Assembly: GCA_030068075.1 (NCBI GenBank)
Contig: CM057841.1
Span: 41,767,030 to 41,831,029, forward strand
Length of the DNA: 64,000 bases
Reading direction: 5' to 3'
From: Paguma larvata
Lineage: Eukaryota > Chordata > Mammalia > Carnivora > Viverridae
Shown here: positions 10,536 to 25,500 of the stretch, in pieces
How positions within the stretch are numbered: position 1 is the first letter of the stretch
Layout of the letters: each line of letters begins with the position of its first letter
Position numbers and translations under genes: made by a program
The notes under the pieces: model-generated
What the model was told of the DNA's origin: nothing
Databases searched by the model: none
The model's input: the letters and a program-made list of their open reading frames with translations, nothing else

Positions 10536-13500
10536 GTAAGTCTTCTCTTCACATCCTTTGTGGCTCGGGGCCAGGCAAGGGCTGGGCTTAGAGTCAAGTT
10601 TGCAGAGAATGTTTCTAGGATGTTTGGCCAAAGAGCCCCAAGGGTCTGATCAGGGGCTGATGTGGTATGATGGGTGGGGGGAGGGCAACAGAGAAGACAT
10701 CTGCGAGAGACAGCCCACTTTCACCAATGCCTCTGCATCAGCACTTGCCAAAGTGTGGGTCGGGGTTCCTCTGAGGGATATTAGTGGGATTGCTTTTTTT
10801 TTTTTTAATTCTATGGCCAAATGAATGTGGGAAATGCTGAGTGAGACAAGTTAAGTAGCTTTTGTTACCACAGGACTCTTCAGAGCCTTTAATGTGGTGA
10901 TGTGTGTTGTGAGGCTGCCATAGGAAAGAGAATGCCCAGTGGCCTTCCCAAATTTAACTGACCACAAGGAGTGTCTCACAGGATGGGTGCTCCAGGACAC
11001 ACTCCTTGGAGTTCACTGTCCTAAGGAAACCGTTCCTGAAGCCCCTCATTTACTAATTAATTCATTTCATCTAATGGAGCCTTGAGATGATTTTGCCCAT
11101 AACGTTCTTCTCGTAGCTCCCTGATGTCCGTGAGTCCAGGCAATGGGCTCCATCAGGTGTACCCCTGGGGCTCAAGGGTGCAGCTCCCTTAGTCTCCACC
11201 ACCTCCACCTTCACTGGCTCATGCTCCCACCCTTACCCTGGTGTCCCCTTCACCTGTCCCCATGGCAGCCACCTGCCTTCTCTTGTGATGTCCCCTGTGC
11301 CCCCCCAAAACCACCATCACTTGGTGCCATTTGGGAAGACATGCATAACTGCCCCTCCATCCCTTCTCCTTGATGAGTCAGGACTATGAGTCTGTGTGAA
11401 ATCAAGGACCTCACCCTATGCCCCCCCTTTATCTATTTGTCATCTCCCCCTCTCCTGTGCTCACTCTGGCTAATCCCTCACCTCTCCTCACCAGTGTCTG
11501 TTCAAATGTGCACCACTGGTTACATGTCACTGCTTGGGGTTGGGGTCCTCTCTTCCAAATGGTCGAAACCTCGGTTGTTAAACCTTTGAACATCAAGGGA
11601 CTCCAGCTGTGGACGGGCAGAGGAAGTTGACATATCCTGTCGGGGTGGGACCATCACCAGGTATGCCTTGGGGAATAAGGGGATGGTGGGATTCAGTGTC
11701 CCAGGAGCAGTGTACGGGGGGTACTAGTACAAGCTCAGTACGTTACTGTTACCGTTGTCACTGCTGCTGCGGCATAATCAGGAATCAGAGCCCAAGTCCA
11801 GGCCAGGTGAGAAGGCTGCTGTTCAGGGACACGGTGGAGCCCGGGACACCTGCCCCGCAGAGGGCCAGAATGGTCACATCCTCAACTCCTTGAGCAGCTG
11901 GTAAAGGGTAAACCTGGGCTGCTGAATGTAGAGGGCATTCCAGAACTTTCTGGGGTCAATCCAGACCCGGCAAAGCCCTGCCTGTCTGCACAAACAGAGG
12001 CCATCAGCGCAGGACAGCCCTCTGCATACCCACCTCTTAAGGTTAACAGGGTGTGGTCATTGATATTCAGGGCTGTCCAGAAGCGGTTCCTACACATTCC
12101 TACAGGCCCAGTGCCTGCCATGCAGTAAGTACTCAATAACTGTCTGTTGAATGAATAAATGTATAATCAAACACTGAATGAGGAGCTGAAGGCAGTGGAT
12201 GGGGGAGGAGCTGAAGCTTCTGACTCTGCCACCAGATTCTCCCTGGCTTTGGCCAGCCACTCCTCCTCTCTAAGATGAAGGGGTGGTATGAGGCCAGTGG
12301 GCTCCGGGAGCTCGGGGCTGCTGAGAAGCTCCACAGAAGGCAAGGGGCGCATGGGCGGACAGAACCCTTCCCTACCCAGCCCCCCCACTGCTTCAGCCAG
12401 TGCAGCTCTACGCCTATCTGTATGTAGGTTGGGATCTGTTCAGATTTTACGGAGAAGGGGTCCCTGGCAATGGCAGGCCGAGCACCATGGAGCTGTCCAG
12501 ACCTACCCCTTCCTTCCATCATCCCTCTCTTTCTCTGCCAGACGCTTCTGATGTTTTCCAGTCTGACTCCTTCTCTTCCTTCTGAAAAGTATTCACCGTC
12601 CCTCCTTTCAGCAACCCCAGCCCACTTCAATCTGGCTTCTGCACCCCCACACACACATCCCATTGACTTCTGTGTCACTAACCCCATTCCGTAACTTCCA
12701 GTTCTCCCTGTTGGTCACTTCAACTTTCTTGATGACTTCTCCTTTGTATTCCCTGACCCTGAGCCCTCCAGGTTCTCTTCCGGCCCCTCTAGCCATCTGG
12801 TCCTCTCCCTGTCCCCTGGTGGTGTCCTTTGGCAGCTGGGGAGGGCAGATTCTTGCCATGCCTGCCCCAGGATACTAGGGCCGAGCCTCGCCCCTGGCCT
12901 TCCCCCTGCACACACTCTAGACCTTCTCATCCCCCCTCTGCTTTCAGCTGAAGCTTCTAGGCCAGCAGCTTCCAAGGGCTGTCTTCCTGCCCGGCTTCTG
13001 CCCACCTTCAGATTCCTTCCTCTGCCTTCTGCTGCCTGTCTCCGCTGGGCAGCCCGTACCTCTGCACATCGGATTCAGCCTGTCTCAGACACAGCTCTTC
13101 ATTCCAAGCTGGCCTGGCTTGGTTTTGCTGTGTTGGTTTAGGGCACCACTGTGTACTCAGTCCCTCAGGCCAGAAATCTGTGAGGGACCCTCAGTTCCCC
13201 TTCAACACACCCATCACTGCCAACTGCCCGAGGAGACCTGGGGCGGGGGGTCCAAATTGGGTCAACAGGTTGCCATTCAGACACTGCCTCCATCTGGGCC
13301 ACACTTCAGATTCAACCTAGAAATCACCGCCTCAGTAAATGTTTATTGCACAACAGGACACATAAACGAATCAAGATGAAGCAGAGGCCTTGTGGGCAGC
13401 CCCCTCAGCTCACAGACCAGAGACCCTCAGGTAAGTTCTGGAAGGGATGCAGAACCACAAATATGCAGATGGAACCGGAAGTTCCAGGAGGGCCCTGACG

Positions 13501-16500
13501 TGAACACACACACTCTTTTGTAATGCCTCCTTTCCTGTATTGTGAACTTAAACATCTAATGGAATTTCTTTAACTTTCTTAAGTCATAAAATTATCTTTC
13601 CCAGTACATGTGAAGATACCAAAGCCCGCTAAAATCTGGAAAAGTTAGGGTAGGAGCCATAGCTTGCTCCCATTTGGGTTTCTATATACCTAACCCCCTG
13701 CCAACTGAGAAAGGGAGGGGGGAGTCCCCAGAAGGAAAAACAAACCCCAAAGTTTCCTAAGCAAGACCCCACTCCTAGGAGCGGGGCTCAGGAGACTGGG
13801 AAGAGTGAGCAGGCAAAGGTAACCAGTGTAGGGGGAGAGCCAGGTGATAGACATAGGTCTGCCGAGTTTCCACAGCTTAAGGCACTAGGTGAAGCAGGAC
13901 TGTCCATGGCCTCTTGGGAGTCAAGCAGCCATTAACCAGACTAGGCTGGGGTGACTTCTTCCAGGCACCTGCCCACACCGCAGCATCCCCCACTCCCTCT
14001 AACCCCATCTCACCCACCTTCTGGGCATTGCAGCCCATCCCTGGCTTCCAGAGACAGCCCCCTCCCCCAAGTTCTGCAGGTAAGAAGACTTAAGGCAGAG
14101 AGTGGAGGCAAGAACAGGCAAGGGGAAGCTTAGGAGGCTTTGGGCACTGTGAGAGAGAAGTCTTCTGTCTGTAAGCACCAGGCCAGTGAGCTGTTTTCCA
14201 GCCTTAGGCCACTGTGTGAGGTGGAGGAGGACCAGCCTGGCTCCTCAGGAAAGCTGGAGGCTTGGGAGTCTTCTCCATCTGGCCCCAGCTGGGCAGGGTG
14301 GCCCAGGATTTGCCCAGGACCCAGGCTCTGAGAACAGACGCCTCACAACCTCTTCTTAGCCCCTGGCAGATGGGAGTCCTACGGAGCTCCCCGTGACATG
14401 GGGGTGACCTGCCTCCCTCTGGCCTTGGGGGACAGATCTGGGGGAGGAGGGGCTTTGGGGACCCAGGAAAGATCCAGCCTGTACCAAAGCAGGAAGGAGG
14501 GGGGTAGGGTAGCATCCGCTGATCCATGGAGAAGTCAGCTGGGGCTTGTCTCCACTAAGCTCCTAGGCTGCCCACAGGCTGGCAGAAACTGCAGTCTGGC
14601 AGAGCCTCTGGGTGGTTTGGGTCTCTCGCAGAATCAGTGTCATGTGGCAGATAGTGCTTGGGTTCGTGTACACCCTAGTGCTGACACTTATCAGCTGTGC
14701 CATCTGGAGCAAGCTATTTAACATCTAGCAGTCCCAATTTGCTCCTCTATAACATGGAAATAGTCATACCAGCCTTTTGGTTTGATGTTCAGATTTAACA
14801 TGCTCCACAAGGAGAATCTAGCTGGATGCCAGACACTGAGAAGATGCTCAAGAAGCTTGAAAGTCCTGTCCTTTTGACCACCTCCTCTCTACACAGCTTA
14901 GGATTACCCTCGTCTTTAGTGACAGAGCAGGGAAAATGGAGACACATGGGGATTTTGGAGGTAAATTTGGGGTTCAGATCAGATACTATTTTCTGCTCTG
15001 CTCATTATAATAGTTACCTCTGCAGAGACTTAGCCATCAACAGAAGGAAGGATTTGAGGGCAAGGAACACAAATGACAGGACACATTCACAATTTGCCAC
15101 CACTGTTCCCAGAGCAGACACTGCCAATCAATAGCAGCACTCTTTCCTACTGAGCCCGGGTGCAACATCGGACTCTCTTAAACACATGAAAGCACCACCC
15201 AATGACTATTGGCCTGTGGAATGAAACCCCTATTCATTCCTTGCTATGGCCTGACTTTGGAATGGGCAAGAGAATAGCAGAAATGACTTTAGCTAGACAT
15301 TTCTCTCTGAGTCTCAGTTTTTTCATCTGTAATATGGGAGTTAATGAAAGGCTCCACCTCGGAGGGCTGCTGTAAGGATCAAATGAGATATCATAGATAA
15401 AGGGCTTACTAGGCCTTATGATAATTTCTTTACATGGCTTCCTTGAAGCAGTCCTGCAAGGCAAGGATGAGTGGACTCTCCACACATGAAAGAGCTGAGC
15501 CTAAAGGACAGGAAAAGACTAGTCTAGGTGACAGAGCTAGAAAATGATGGGGCCAGGGATACATCTCAGGTGGGTCTTTCAAGAGCTCAATTTTAGCTAA
15601 ACCACTGATGGACAAAAGAATAAGGGCAGAGTCAAGTCCACTCGTTTATCCCCACCCTTTGGATGGAGAGTCCACTCTGCAACAGGACCATGAAAGTCCT
15701 GGCAGCCTGTCCTCAGAGCTCTCTGGTCTGGCAGAGTCTGACTGTAGCAAGTGCTCAGCCTCTGATAGCTAATCTTAATTTTAAATGCACATTTTATAGG
15801 AGAGTCTCCGGCAGGAAGGCACCAACTTCAGCCTGAACACCTAATGTGTTCAGTACTACAGGTATTCCCTAGTTTTTGAAAGTTCAAGTCACACCACTTC
15901 ACTTTTACAAAAGAGCTACGTTAGTACCTGTTTTCACCAAGCAAAAGAAATCTGCAGACAATTTCGCTTTCACCAAAAAAGGTGAAAAGTGAAAATGGTT
16001 CAATATTTCTTTCAAAAGCAAGCCACGGTAGAAGCGGCACACACGCCAAACAGCAAGAGTGGCCCCACCAAGCTCCTTCCCCAGAACCACACCCAGAATC
16101 TCCATATCCAGCCACCATAGCTTTGAACTGTGTCTGTGAGCATCTGTGCCCTATCGCGATTGATTTTGTGCGTCCGTTAGCAAGATGTGTCCTAAGGTAT
16201 CAGAAAAACCTAAAAGAGGTTATTTTGGGGGTCGGGGAACACTAAAACCATTTTTTCCAAATAAGTTAATGATGATTACTTCTTCACTTTACACATTTTG
16301 GCTAATGAAAGGTTTCATGGAAACCCTTTACTTTCAGAGAGCGGGGAAGACTTGTAATGGGCGCAGCACCTCCAGCCTTTGCAGGGCACTTGTAGCTGGC
16401 AAGGTTCTTGCATTTCACTGCCCCCTCTTGGCAGTGAGCACCCTAGGTGATGTCATCCAGCCTCATGGCATTGAGCAGCACCCATACCCTGACAGCCCCC

Positions 16501-19500
16501 AAATTTACGTCTCTGTCTCCAGACTCTCCCTGAGCTCCAGACTCATATATCCAACTGTCTGCCCCACTCACGTGGACCTCCACTCAGATGTCTGCTCAGT
16601 GTCTCTCCAGAGCATCTCAGCTGTAACATGTCGGAACCTTACATCTTGACTCCCAGTCCCCCACCAAACCTGCCCATCATCCTCCCCATCTCTGTAAACG
16701 GCAGCTTGGTCGTTTCTTGGGCTCAGACCCCAAACTTGGTCAGTTCTTCTTGCTTTCTTTCTCACCTACCGCCACTCCATTTAATCGGCAGAGCCTAATG
16801 GTTTTACCTTCACATCTGACTCCATCTTGCCCCCCTGGACTAAGGCACCATTGTCATCACTTGGACCACTGTCCAGCCTCTTCTGCCACAAGCAGGGAGA
16901 GTTGGGAAAGGAAAAATCTAGAAACTGAGCCCTAGGTTGGTGGAGGGAAAAATGGCTTCTAGATCTAGAAATCTTGCCAAGGGAAGCACGATCCTCAGAG
17001 TTGTCACCTGTGGCATGGCAGAGCCAAGTGCAAGGGGGGTGCGGGGAGAGGAGAGGAGGCAATGGATTTTCCTGCAAACAGGAAAGTGTAAGGACACTGC
17101 CATTTCTCTGCCAATAGCTACCCTAGATTAGCTACTCTGAAACCCAGCTCTGCCTGCACCTGGAACTGTGCCCAGGGTGACTGGGAAAAACTGGTTGTCC
17201 TCTGTGATGTCACTGCAGACGTGTGCAGGCCCGCTTGCTTTCCAGAGAGAAGAGGGAGGCCCCAAGAGAGACAAGTCACATGCCCAGGGACCAACCAGGG
17301 GAGAGACAGGATTCCCAAGGAGGGCTTCTGGACCTAAGCCCAGGGCACTGACCACACTGATCCTCTGGGAGCTCAAGCACATATTACCTCCCAGAGTCCC
17401 CTCTCTTTGCTTCTCTCTGTATGTAAACCCATGTCCCCCATCAGCCCCCTGACGGCCAGCTTCTCGGGGCTGCTTCCTCTGCCCCTGTGCCACAACTGGA
17501 CTCCGTATGTCTGCAGGTAATCTCTAGGTCTTGCTAGAGACCGTCATTCCACCGCTATTCGCTGCCCATCCCCAGGCCCTTCATCCCCTGGGTGATACTT
17601 GTCTCCCCTGGGAACAGGGGTAAAGCTGAGGCTTGGGGGAGGGGTATCGCAAGAAAAACAGCAAGAATAAAACTTTATCAACGTAAAAGCCAAGGTGGGC
17701 CCCTTTTAAGATGGATGGCAGCCTTATTAAAGAGTTTTTGTCTATTTTTGGAACTTCAGGTTTTTGACGCAATTAAATTTAAAGGATTGCTCATGAAATA
17801 ATTTCAATTTTTTCAAAAATGTCATTTCTTCAAGATAAAAAGTGACCTCCAACATTTTAAAATATCGACAGTGATCCCAACAGGTTAAGGACTGTTCTTA
17901 CCGTACATGTGGCTATTGTGCATGCAGCGTGTCACTGACACTTCCTAAACACAGGGAGTCACGGCACTGTGGCACGCTCCCATGTTCCCCTCACCAGGGA
18001 GCAGGGTGATCAATTACACCTGCACGAAATGAGTGCACTGGCGTACCTACCGAGCATAAAATCCAATTATCTAAAACAACATGACTATCAAATTCTCACA
18101 CAGTATGTAATTTATAACTGGATTTGTATATTCAGAAACCTGCGGAGTGTTCTTTGAATTCTTTTGAAATATAAATTATATTGAGTATTAACTAAAAACA
18201 CTGAACTAAATAGTTTAACCACAAGAGGGGCTCAAGTTCGGCGTATGAGTTAACGAATGTTTAACCATTATTTCAATCTCAATTTCGGCTCGGTCCTAGT
18301 ACATCCACCCATTTCCCTCGTAGTAGGATTTGTTTTTAAGAGCACAAGAATGAGAGGCCCAGCTGTACACCATTGTCTTGTTACAAGGGCCACCGGGATG
18401 GCCAGCTGACGAAAAGTGGGTAAGAGGAGAAAGGTGCAGGCGGTGTTTTCCCCTTGTTCAGCAAGCGGCTTTGACTTCGAACAGAACGCAAAAACATATC
18501 ATAAAAACAGAACGAGGGGTTGTTTCTAGGTTTGATTCAGTAACCAAGGACAGCACTAATGCTGCAGAAGCCGTTGCAGGAGGGAGGTACCAAAGGGACA
18601 CTAATACTAAAACACAGGTGATCAGAGGCACTGGTGGCGTGACGCATCATCAAAAGATAGCCCCGGGTAAATATCGCACGTTTCCTGTCAGCTGCTAAGA
18701 CTTGAATTTTTCCAACTGAAAAGCAATCCTGTGGGGCTTTTTATTTATCACTTGTTTGAAGAAAGGCTGTTTTAGGTCCCCTCATCGACCGTGAAGCCTG
18801 GGATCCCAAGTTAGTTTTCCTGTATCATCACAAGACGTATTCTACTCTGTTAACACTGTTTGACATTGACCTGTTGTAATTGACAGTGCTGCTATTCTCT
18901 TGGGTGTCCCGCAAAGAACAAACCCATTAGAGGGAAACCGGTCATTGTGAAACAGTGGATTGTTCCACAAAGATGTGAAGACGGACCCTTCTGTGTCTTG
19001 GCATCTACTAACCACTTCCAGGCACCCATACAGGCAGGAAGCTCCATGGGAAGCATTCTCCAGTGTCCTGGGGCAGGTTGCAAATGATGAATATATTTAG
19101 AAAGTCTTTCACAACTTTCTGCCTGCCCCAGCCATGGCCTTGATCCTGTTCCGCTCTCAGTCCTAGGCAGTTCCTTGGCCCTCTGCCCACCTCCCATGAA
19201 GCTTTGACTCCTACCAAAGATCTTTAATATAGCCCATTATCCATTGTAGTATGGTCAGTACCTGTGTATCTATTTAAGAAACCCAAGGTCATGAAGATGT
19301 TCTCCAGTGTTTTCCTCTTGAAGCTTTACTGTTTGCCTTTCATATTGAGATCTATGTCTAGGAGATACTCTTAAGATTTTAAGGTTTAAAATCTTGAACC
19401 TTGAAGTGACAGAGGTTCCGAGGGATGAAGTGCTTAGAGGGCACTGCCTGCAAGAAGCAGGGTCAGGATCTTACCCAGGACTGTCTGCGTCTTACGTAGC

Positions 19501-22500
19501 TAGAGCCCAGGACAAGATGTGCCAGCAGGGGAGCCCTAGGCTTCCCCCCAAGGAAGGTGGCTGAGGAGTGATCCCTTCTCCCAGAGGACCGTAGGCCACT
19601 CACCTCAAGAGACAGAATACTGGTGAATAAAGGGCCTGATACTGGGAGTGGTTTGGCTCCTAAGACCACTCAGGGCTGTAAAGCAATCTTGGGGGCAAAC
19701 ATCCCATAATGACTTTTGGAATTCATGTTCCATGAACCACATGCTTTTCCAAAGCTCCATGGTTCAAGGTGATGTTGACAAGCAGTCAAGACCACTAGGA
19801 TTTATCATGGCTAAGAGGTCTCTGGCTTTGCCTAGTCTAGTAGTTTTTCTCATTCTACCTACTGAAGTGACATATTAATAGATTTCCTGGTCTTAAACCA
19901 TTCTTGCATTCCTAGAATAAGCCCTACATATGGGATACTTTTTTTTTTTCATTTAAAGGTTTTCATGGGTTTTTTAGTTTTGTTTTGTTTTGTTTTGTTT
20001 TTTCTTTGAGAGGGAGAGAGAGAACCCCAAGCAGGCTCCACACTGTCAGCACAGAGCCTGATGTGGGGCTCGATGTCACAAACCACGAGATTATGACCTG
20101 AACCAAAATCAAGAGTCAGATGCTTAACTGACTGAGCCACCCGGGTACCCCTGGGATATTATTTTTCACACAGTTGCCCTGGTGCTGGTTTCCCAGATGC
20201 CCTTGTAAATTCTGGGAGCTGAGGGAACCTCTGTGGAGCAGGGGACAAAGTCCCATCACCTTTAACATTTTCTGGAATCAGAACCCACAAAAGCAAAAGG
20301 CCAAAGCAAAACTTGAGGAGGATGACACCGTGGCCCAAGTACACAGCCCTAGCCTGGACCAGCTATGGTGGGATAGCTGAGGAGAATTTACAGCGTTCAT
20401 AAATTTAACATTTTATCTATCAATTATTCAATGAACTTCGTGGAAAATCCATGTTGTAGCAAGTGGTCATTTTTCCAAGCTACGTAATGCAAGCTGGGAT
20501 GTGAGAGCAAATCCCCCTAGCTGTTGAGTGGGCCCAGCCAGCCCCCCAGCATCTGCTTCTCAACACGATTTCCTACTCATCGAGCATGACAGTGACTCAC
20601 CTGGTGTTATATAACCCTTTGTTCTTTGTGGAAAATAACCTAAGAGCCAACTCTAGGTGTGGACAAAAGAGGAGGGAAAATGAGGAGATCGGGGCCAGTG
20701 ATGATTCTAGCAAGAAAACGCGAGTTTGGTGTGGGTTCAAGTGGAAAGCCTAATTCTTTCATGGCTTTGGTTCTGTGACGCAGGCCAGTTCCCCATTTCC
20801 TCGGCAGAAATAGGGAAACGTGGTCTGTGATACTGTTACAGCGAGTTTGCCGGCCATTAAGTAATCCATCAAACCAGAGATAAAACCTTGGTGAACGATG
20901 ACAAGATAGTAAACTTGCAGAATTTAGATATGTAGAAGTATATGTGAGTTAATTTTGGTGAGTTTATTTAAGTGGCATCTTAAGAATATCTTACGTGGTC
21001 TCTTAATAGTGGAATAAATCACTTTCATCTTATATTTATGGAATCATGAAAGGCCTATGGGTAGTCACTTCTATTTTCCAGTTATATTTTAATGCAGTGG
21101 TTGAAACTCTTCTAGGCCACGGTGGGGCGCTCTCCTATTAACCCTGACACGTAAAACAGATGGAAGCTGAGCTAGTCCGCGGGAAGGGAGAGCAGCTCAC
21201 CCTGTCCTCTGCCAGCCTTACCCTCTCAGCACTCGGGCACCTAGGTGGGACCCCTTGCCTCCCACAGTTTGAGAGGCAAACTGATTCATATCATGTCCCC
21301 ACTGTCTAGAACATGTCCAGGCATGGACTACGCACTTAGTGAATATTGGTGAGTGGATGGATGAATGGATGGATGATGGATGGTTGGTTGGTTAAATATA
21401 TGGCTGGCTGGCTGGCTGGCTGATCAAGTGAATGCTGAGTACATGCCTAGGTAGATCAATACATAGGAGGATGGATGGTTGGTTGGCTGAGTGAATTTAT
21501 AGAGGATTGATGGTAAATGACTTTACATTCCGATCTTTCTTTCTACTATAATCTGCCCCACTTGTAATGCCACAAATGGCCAAGTAAAAGGTTTCAGGAC
21601 CCTGGCGTGATATTAGCTGACTTTCTTATAGAGATACATCCCCTTTGTAAGAAGCATCCTGAACACCAAGGAGCCTTTTCCTCACCCCCATAATCCCAAC
21701 ATTCAGCTGCCCTCACAATGACATCCTACAGCCTTGCCCCAAAGTGACCTCCTGCTTTCCTAAATTCTGTTGGCACCTCACCCCTCTGTGCACCTTCCTC
21801 CCTCCTCTGACGTTGTCCTGCTGGCTTGTGCTCCAGGACCCAGCACCCTCACGTGGATGTCCCTGACCAGCCCCCAGCACCCTGACATCTCTCCATCACA
21901 GTCACCTGACAGCCAAACGATGGGGATGGGCAAGCAGGCTGAGACGCCACCCTAAAAAGCAGAGGAGGAGACGCAGAAATGCCCAAGCAAGAGAGCCTGC
22001 CCTGCCGTGTCCCCTGCCGCAGCCCCTCTCCACATCCCTGCGAGGAGGCTGGGACCCGCCAACGGCAAGCAGAGGGAAGACGGAGCCCGAATCCTCTTCC
22101 CCGTATTCCCTCCAGGGACTGCGCGGCCTCACCCTAGTGGTGGCAGCAGTGTAGGAGGAAGTGCACTGCCAAAGCCAGACTTGCCAGAGAAGTGGACCTA
22201 TGACAAACGTCCTCAGACTTTTCTGTGACAGGAGTCATCAGTCAGATTTGAGTCTGGGGCCCCCCTTTTCCTTCTGGCCAGGCTCTCGGAGGGGGTGAGC
22301 AGGACTCTACGTCTAAAGATGTTGGCTCAGCACCTCCAGTGTCTCAGCGCCCTTTCTTTGTCAGTGCTCCTCGGGCAGCTTCAGTCTGCAAAGACCGCTT
22401 CCCTGTACCCAGACACAGGGACCGTAGAGCTGCCTGTACACTACACTCAGCAAGGACTTGATAATGATCATCAGCCTCAGTTTCCCTGCCCTGCATGTTC

Positions 22501-25500
22501 CCCAGACTGGAGCCAGCCCTGACCATATCCCCCTGACACAGGACTGGATCTCATCATACACTCTGTGCTCACCGGGCCACTGCCCCCCTCCCCACCCCTC
22601 TCAAACCCATTCACCCACCCTGGAGGGAGGACAGTTCGAGAATAAGTGTCTCTTTGGGCAGCTGGCAAGCAGGTTCAGAGAGGGCAGGGACATGCCAAAG
22701 GTCACACAGCGAGTGAGTGATAGAACCAGGAACAGAATCCAGTTCTTCTACCTCTACCCCCACCACGTCCTGCTCTCTTCCCCTGCTCTGTGCCACTATT
22801 TGATGAAGTATCAGATATGCCTGGGTTCAAATCCCAGATCTGCCACAAAACTAGGGCAAATCTTTAGCTTATCAAGACCCAGTGTCCTCATCTATAAATG
22901 AGGGTAACAAAAGCATCTGCACGGAGGAGAAGCGAGCCCGAGACCCAGCTCTGCATCTAGACCTGGGTCATGCTGAACCTTCTGACTCAACTGTGGTTCC
23001 TCGTCCCAGGCCTGAACCAGAAGTCTGGAGGCAGAGACTTCTGCCTGGCACAGCAGTGGCCATTGGACCCAGGCACCACCCCAGCCCCAGAGAGGGCCTT
23101 GGGACCCCATCTGCAGAGTGGGGAAGCATCGGGCCTACCTCTGAGGCCCGCTCAGAGCACATCAACTTGGAGAGGCAAAGGTACTCTCTGCAGCGGCCTT
23201 ACGCCCATTAAGTGCGTTCATCTGAGCCCTGCTTCATGCTTGGCTCTGCACGGTATGGGGCCGCGGCCTCAGCCTCCTCCACCCCAGCTCTGTGCTCACG
23301 TGGACCCTGACAGCAGCCTCCTCACGGGTCTCCCGCTTCTCACTCTGCCCCTCTTCTGCAGCCAAGGGGCTCTCCTAAAACACTCTGACCACGCTCTTTC
23401 ATCCATGTCTCCTCTTTGCCCTTGGGATGATCTCTTGATTCAACGTTCAAGATCCCTCATGGTCTGGCCAATGCCAGCCCTCCTAACCTCAGCCTCCCCC
23501 CCTCTCATGATTCCTCAAATGCACAGAGCCCTCCTTAGGGGCCCCAGGGTTCTTCTATGGTGGGATTTGCTGGACTAATTTACCATTGATCTGGAGCCCA
23601 CCCCAGACCCAGACTCCTCAGTTAAGACCTGATTTACCCCCCTGGATGATAAATCTCCTCCATTCCAACAATCCGCCAGTGCCTGTAAACCACTGTGGAT
23701 CCCGTGTCTGGGCTGGACGCCCAGGGGAGCGATGGGCAGAAGGAAGGGCCAGTGGGTGAGTGAGAATGGCTAAGAGCAGCTCACGTGGTCCACCCCCACA
23801 CACTCAAGCTCACAGAGCACGCAGACCCCGACTTCCCTCCTGCCATTCAGATGGCCCCTAGGCTCCATTTCTGTGCTGGCCTTGCCCAAAGCACTTGTAG
23901 AAACCTGGTGACAAGACAGAGAAGATGCAGGTCCTCCCTCCAGGGGCTCTCAGCCCACGAGGAACCAGAGCAAGTACGAGTGGAGGCTTGGGAATTGCAT
24001 AGAACAAGCTGGATTTAAGTTCTGGCTCCACCGCTTTTACTAGCTCTGTGCCTCAGCTTTCCCATCTATAAAATGGGGAGAAAGACAACACTTACCTCTC
24101 AGGTTGCTGTGGTGATAATGAGATAATGGTGCTTGTACAGGGTGTAGTGCCTGACCGGTGCTGGTAGATGCTCCGTGAGAGCTACCCTCTCACTCACATT
24201 GTTCCCCAGTGGAGGAATTGCCCCAGGGCCCCTCCCCACAGCCCCAAACATGCCTCTGGAACATACACAGAGATGGAAGATACACAGAATAGGGGGCCCC
24301 TCCCCCAGCCCTTGATTGTTCGCTCCTCTCCCTGAATACCTGCTTGCCATGATCTGTCTCTTCCCGACATACACTGGCTCCCTTCTCTGGAATCCCGGTG
24401 TCTTATCTGCAACGTTCAGCTGTTGATATGCTGTCATCCTGGATAAGCCGTAGGTCATAGCCTGCTCTGACTATAATAAAGTGATCCAGAAGAAGCATCA
24501 TTTTAGGGATAGGAACGTTTTCATTTATCAAGATCCAAAAATAAATAAATAAATAAACAAAACAAAACATGAGCTCTCAGAGCCTAGTGACAATCACAGA
24601 ATAGCACCCTGGCTAAGAGCATGGGGCTTAGGCTGCCCACTGACCTGGGTCCTTCTCTGTGGGCTATGTGACCTTGGGCAAGTTACTTAACTTGCCTGGG
24701 GCTCAGTTTCCCCACCTATGAAACAGGGGACCCCATCACAGGCCATCATGAGAACTGAGGTCATCTAGTGTGTGAGAAGTACCGAGCATGGTGTGGGACA
24801 CACAGTAAGTGTTCCAGAGACGGTACCTACTCATGCTGGTATGTGGAGGGGGAGGGGTGGCCTCTCAGGGAAGAGCTGGTATTTTGTGGTACAATTTCCT
24901 CTGGATAGTGAGCACCTTTGTAGAAGGAGCTCGGGAAGAAAGGTCACGATAGAGGCAAAACGTGCTTTATCCTTTGTCCTTACTGCAGTTGGTGTGGGGT
25001 GGGCAGGGAGAAGAGGGGTGGGAAGCATGGGCTGTCAGAGAAGTCATATATATCTTGTTGATAAAATGGGCCTTGTGTTTAGAAATTGGAAAGAATTTCC
25101 CTCGTAATTTAAAGCAGCACCTACCTCTGCTGGTCGTGGTGACTGGAAGATTAATTTCTCAACCGGCCATGCAGGCAGATGCCTGTGCCAAGTGGCTCCG
25201 TCTGCAGGCACGAGTGATCCCATCTCTGTTCCCAGCTGGCAACAAGACACGCACTGCCGGGGTGTGAGGCTCTCATCCGATGCCAAGACCGTGGAGGGAG
25301 GGGCATCCCCAAGGTGACCCTAAGAGGCCAGCACCTCGCTGCATGTTGAGGACAGGCACACGTGCACACATCCAACACTAGGGCTTCATGCTGGGCACCT
25401 GCAGCCTTGACGGGCCAGCTCTCTGGTACCATGTCTGCCTTGAGTCATGGGTGACCAGTGTCCCAAGCCATTGCAGTGTGTCCTGGGACACACTGAACAG

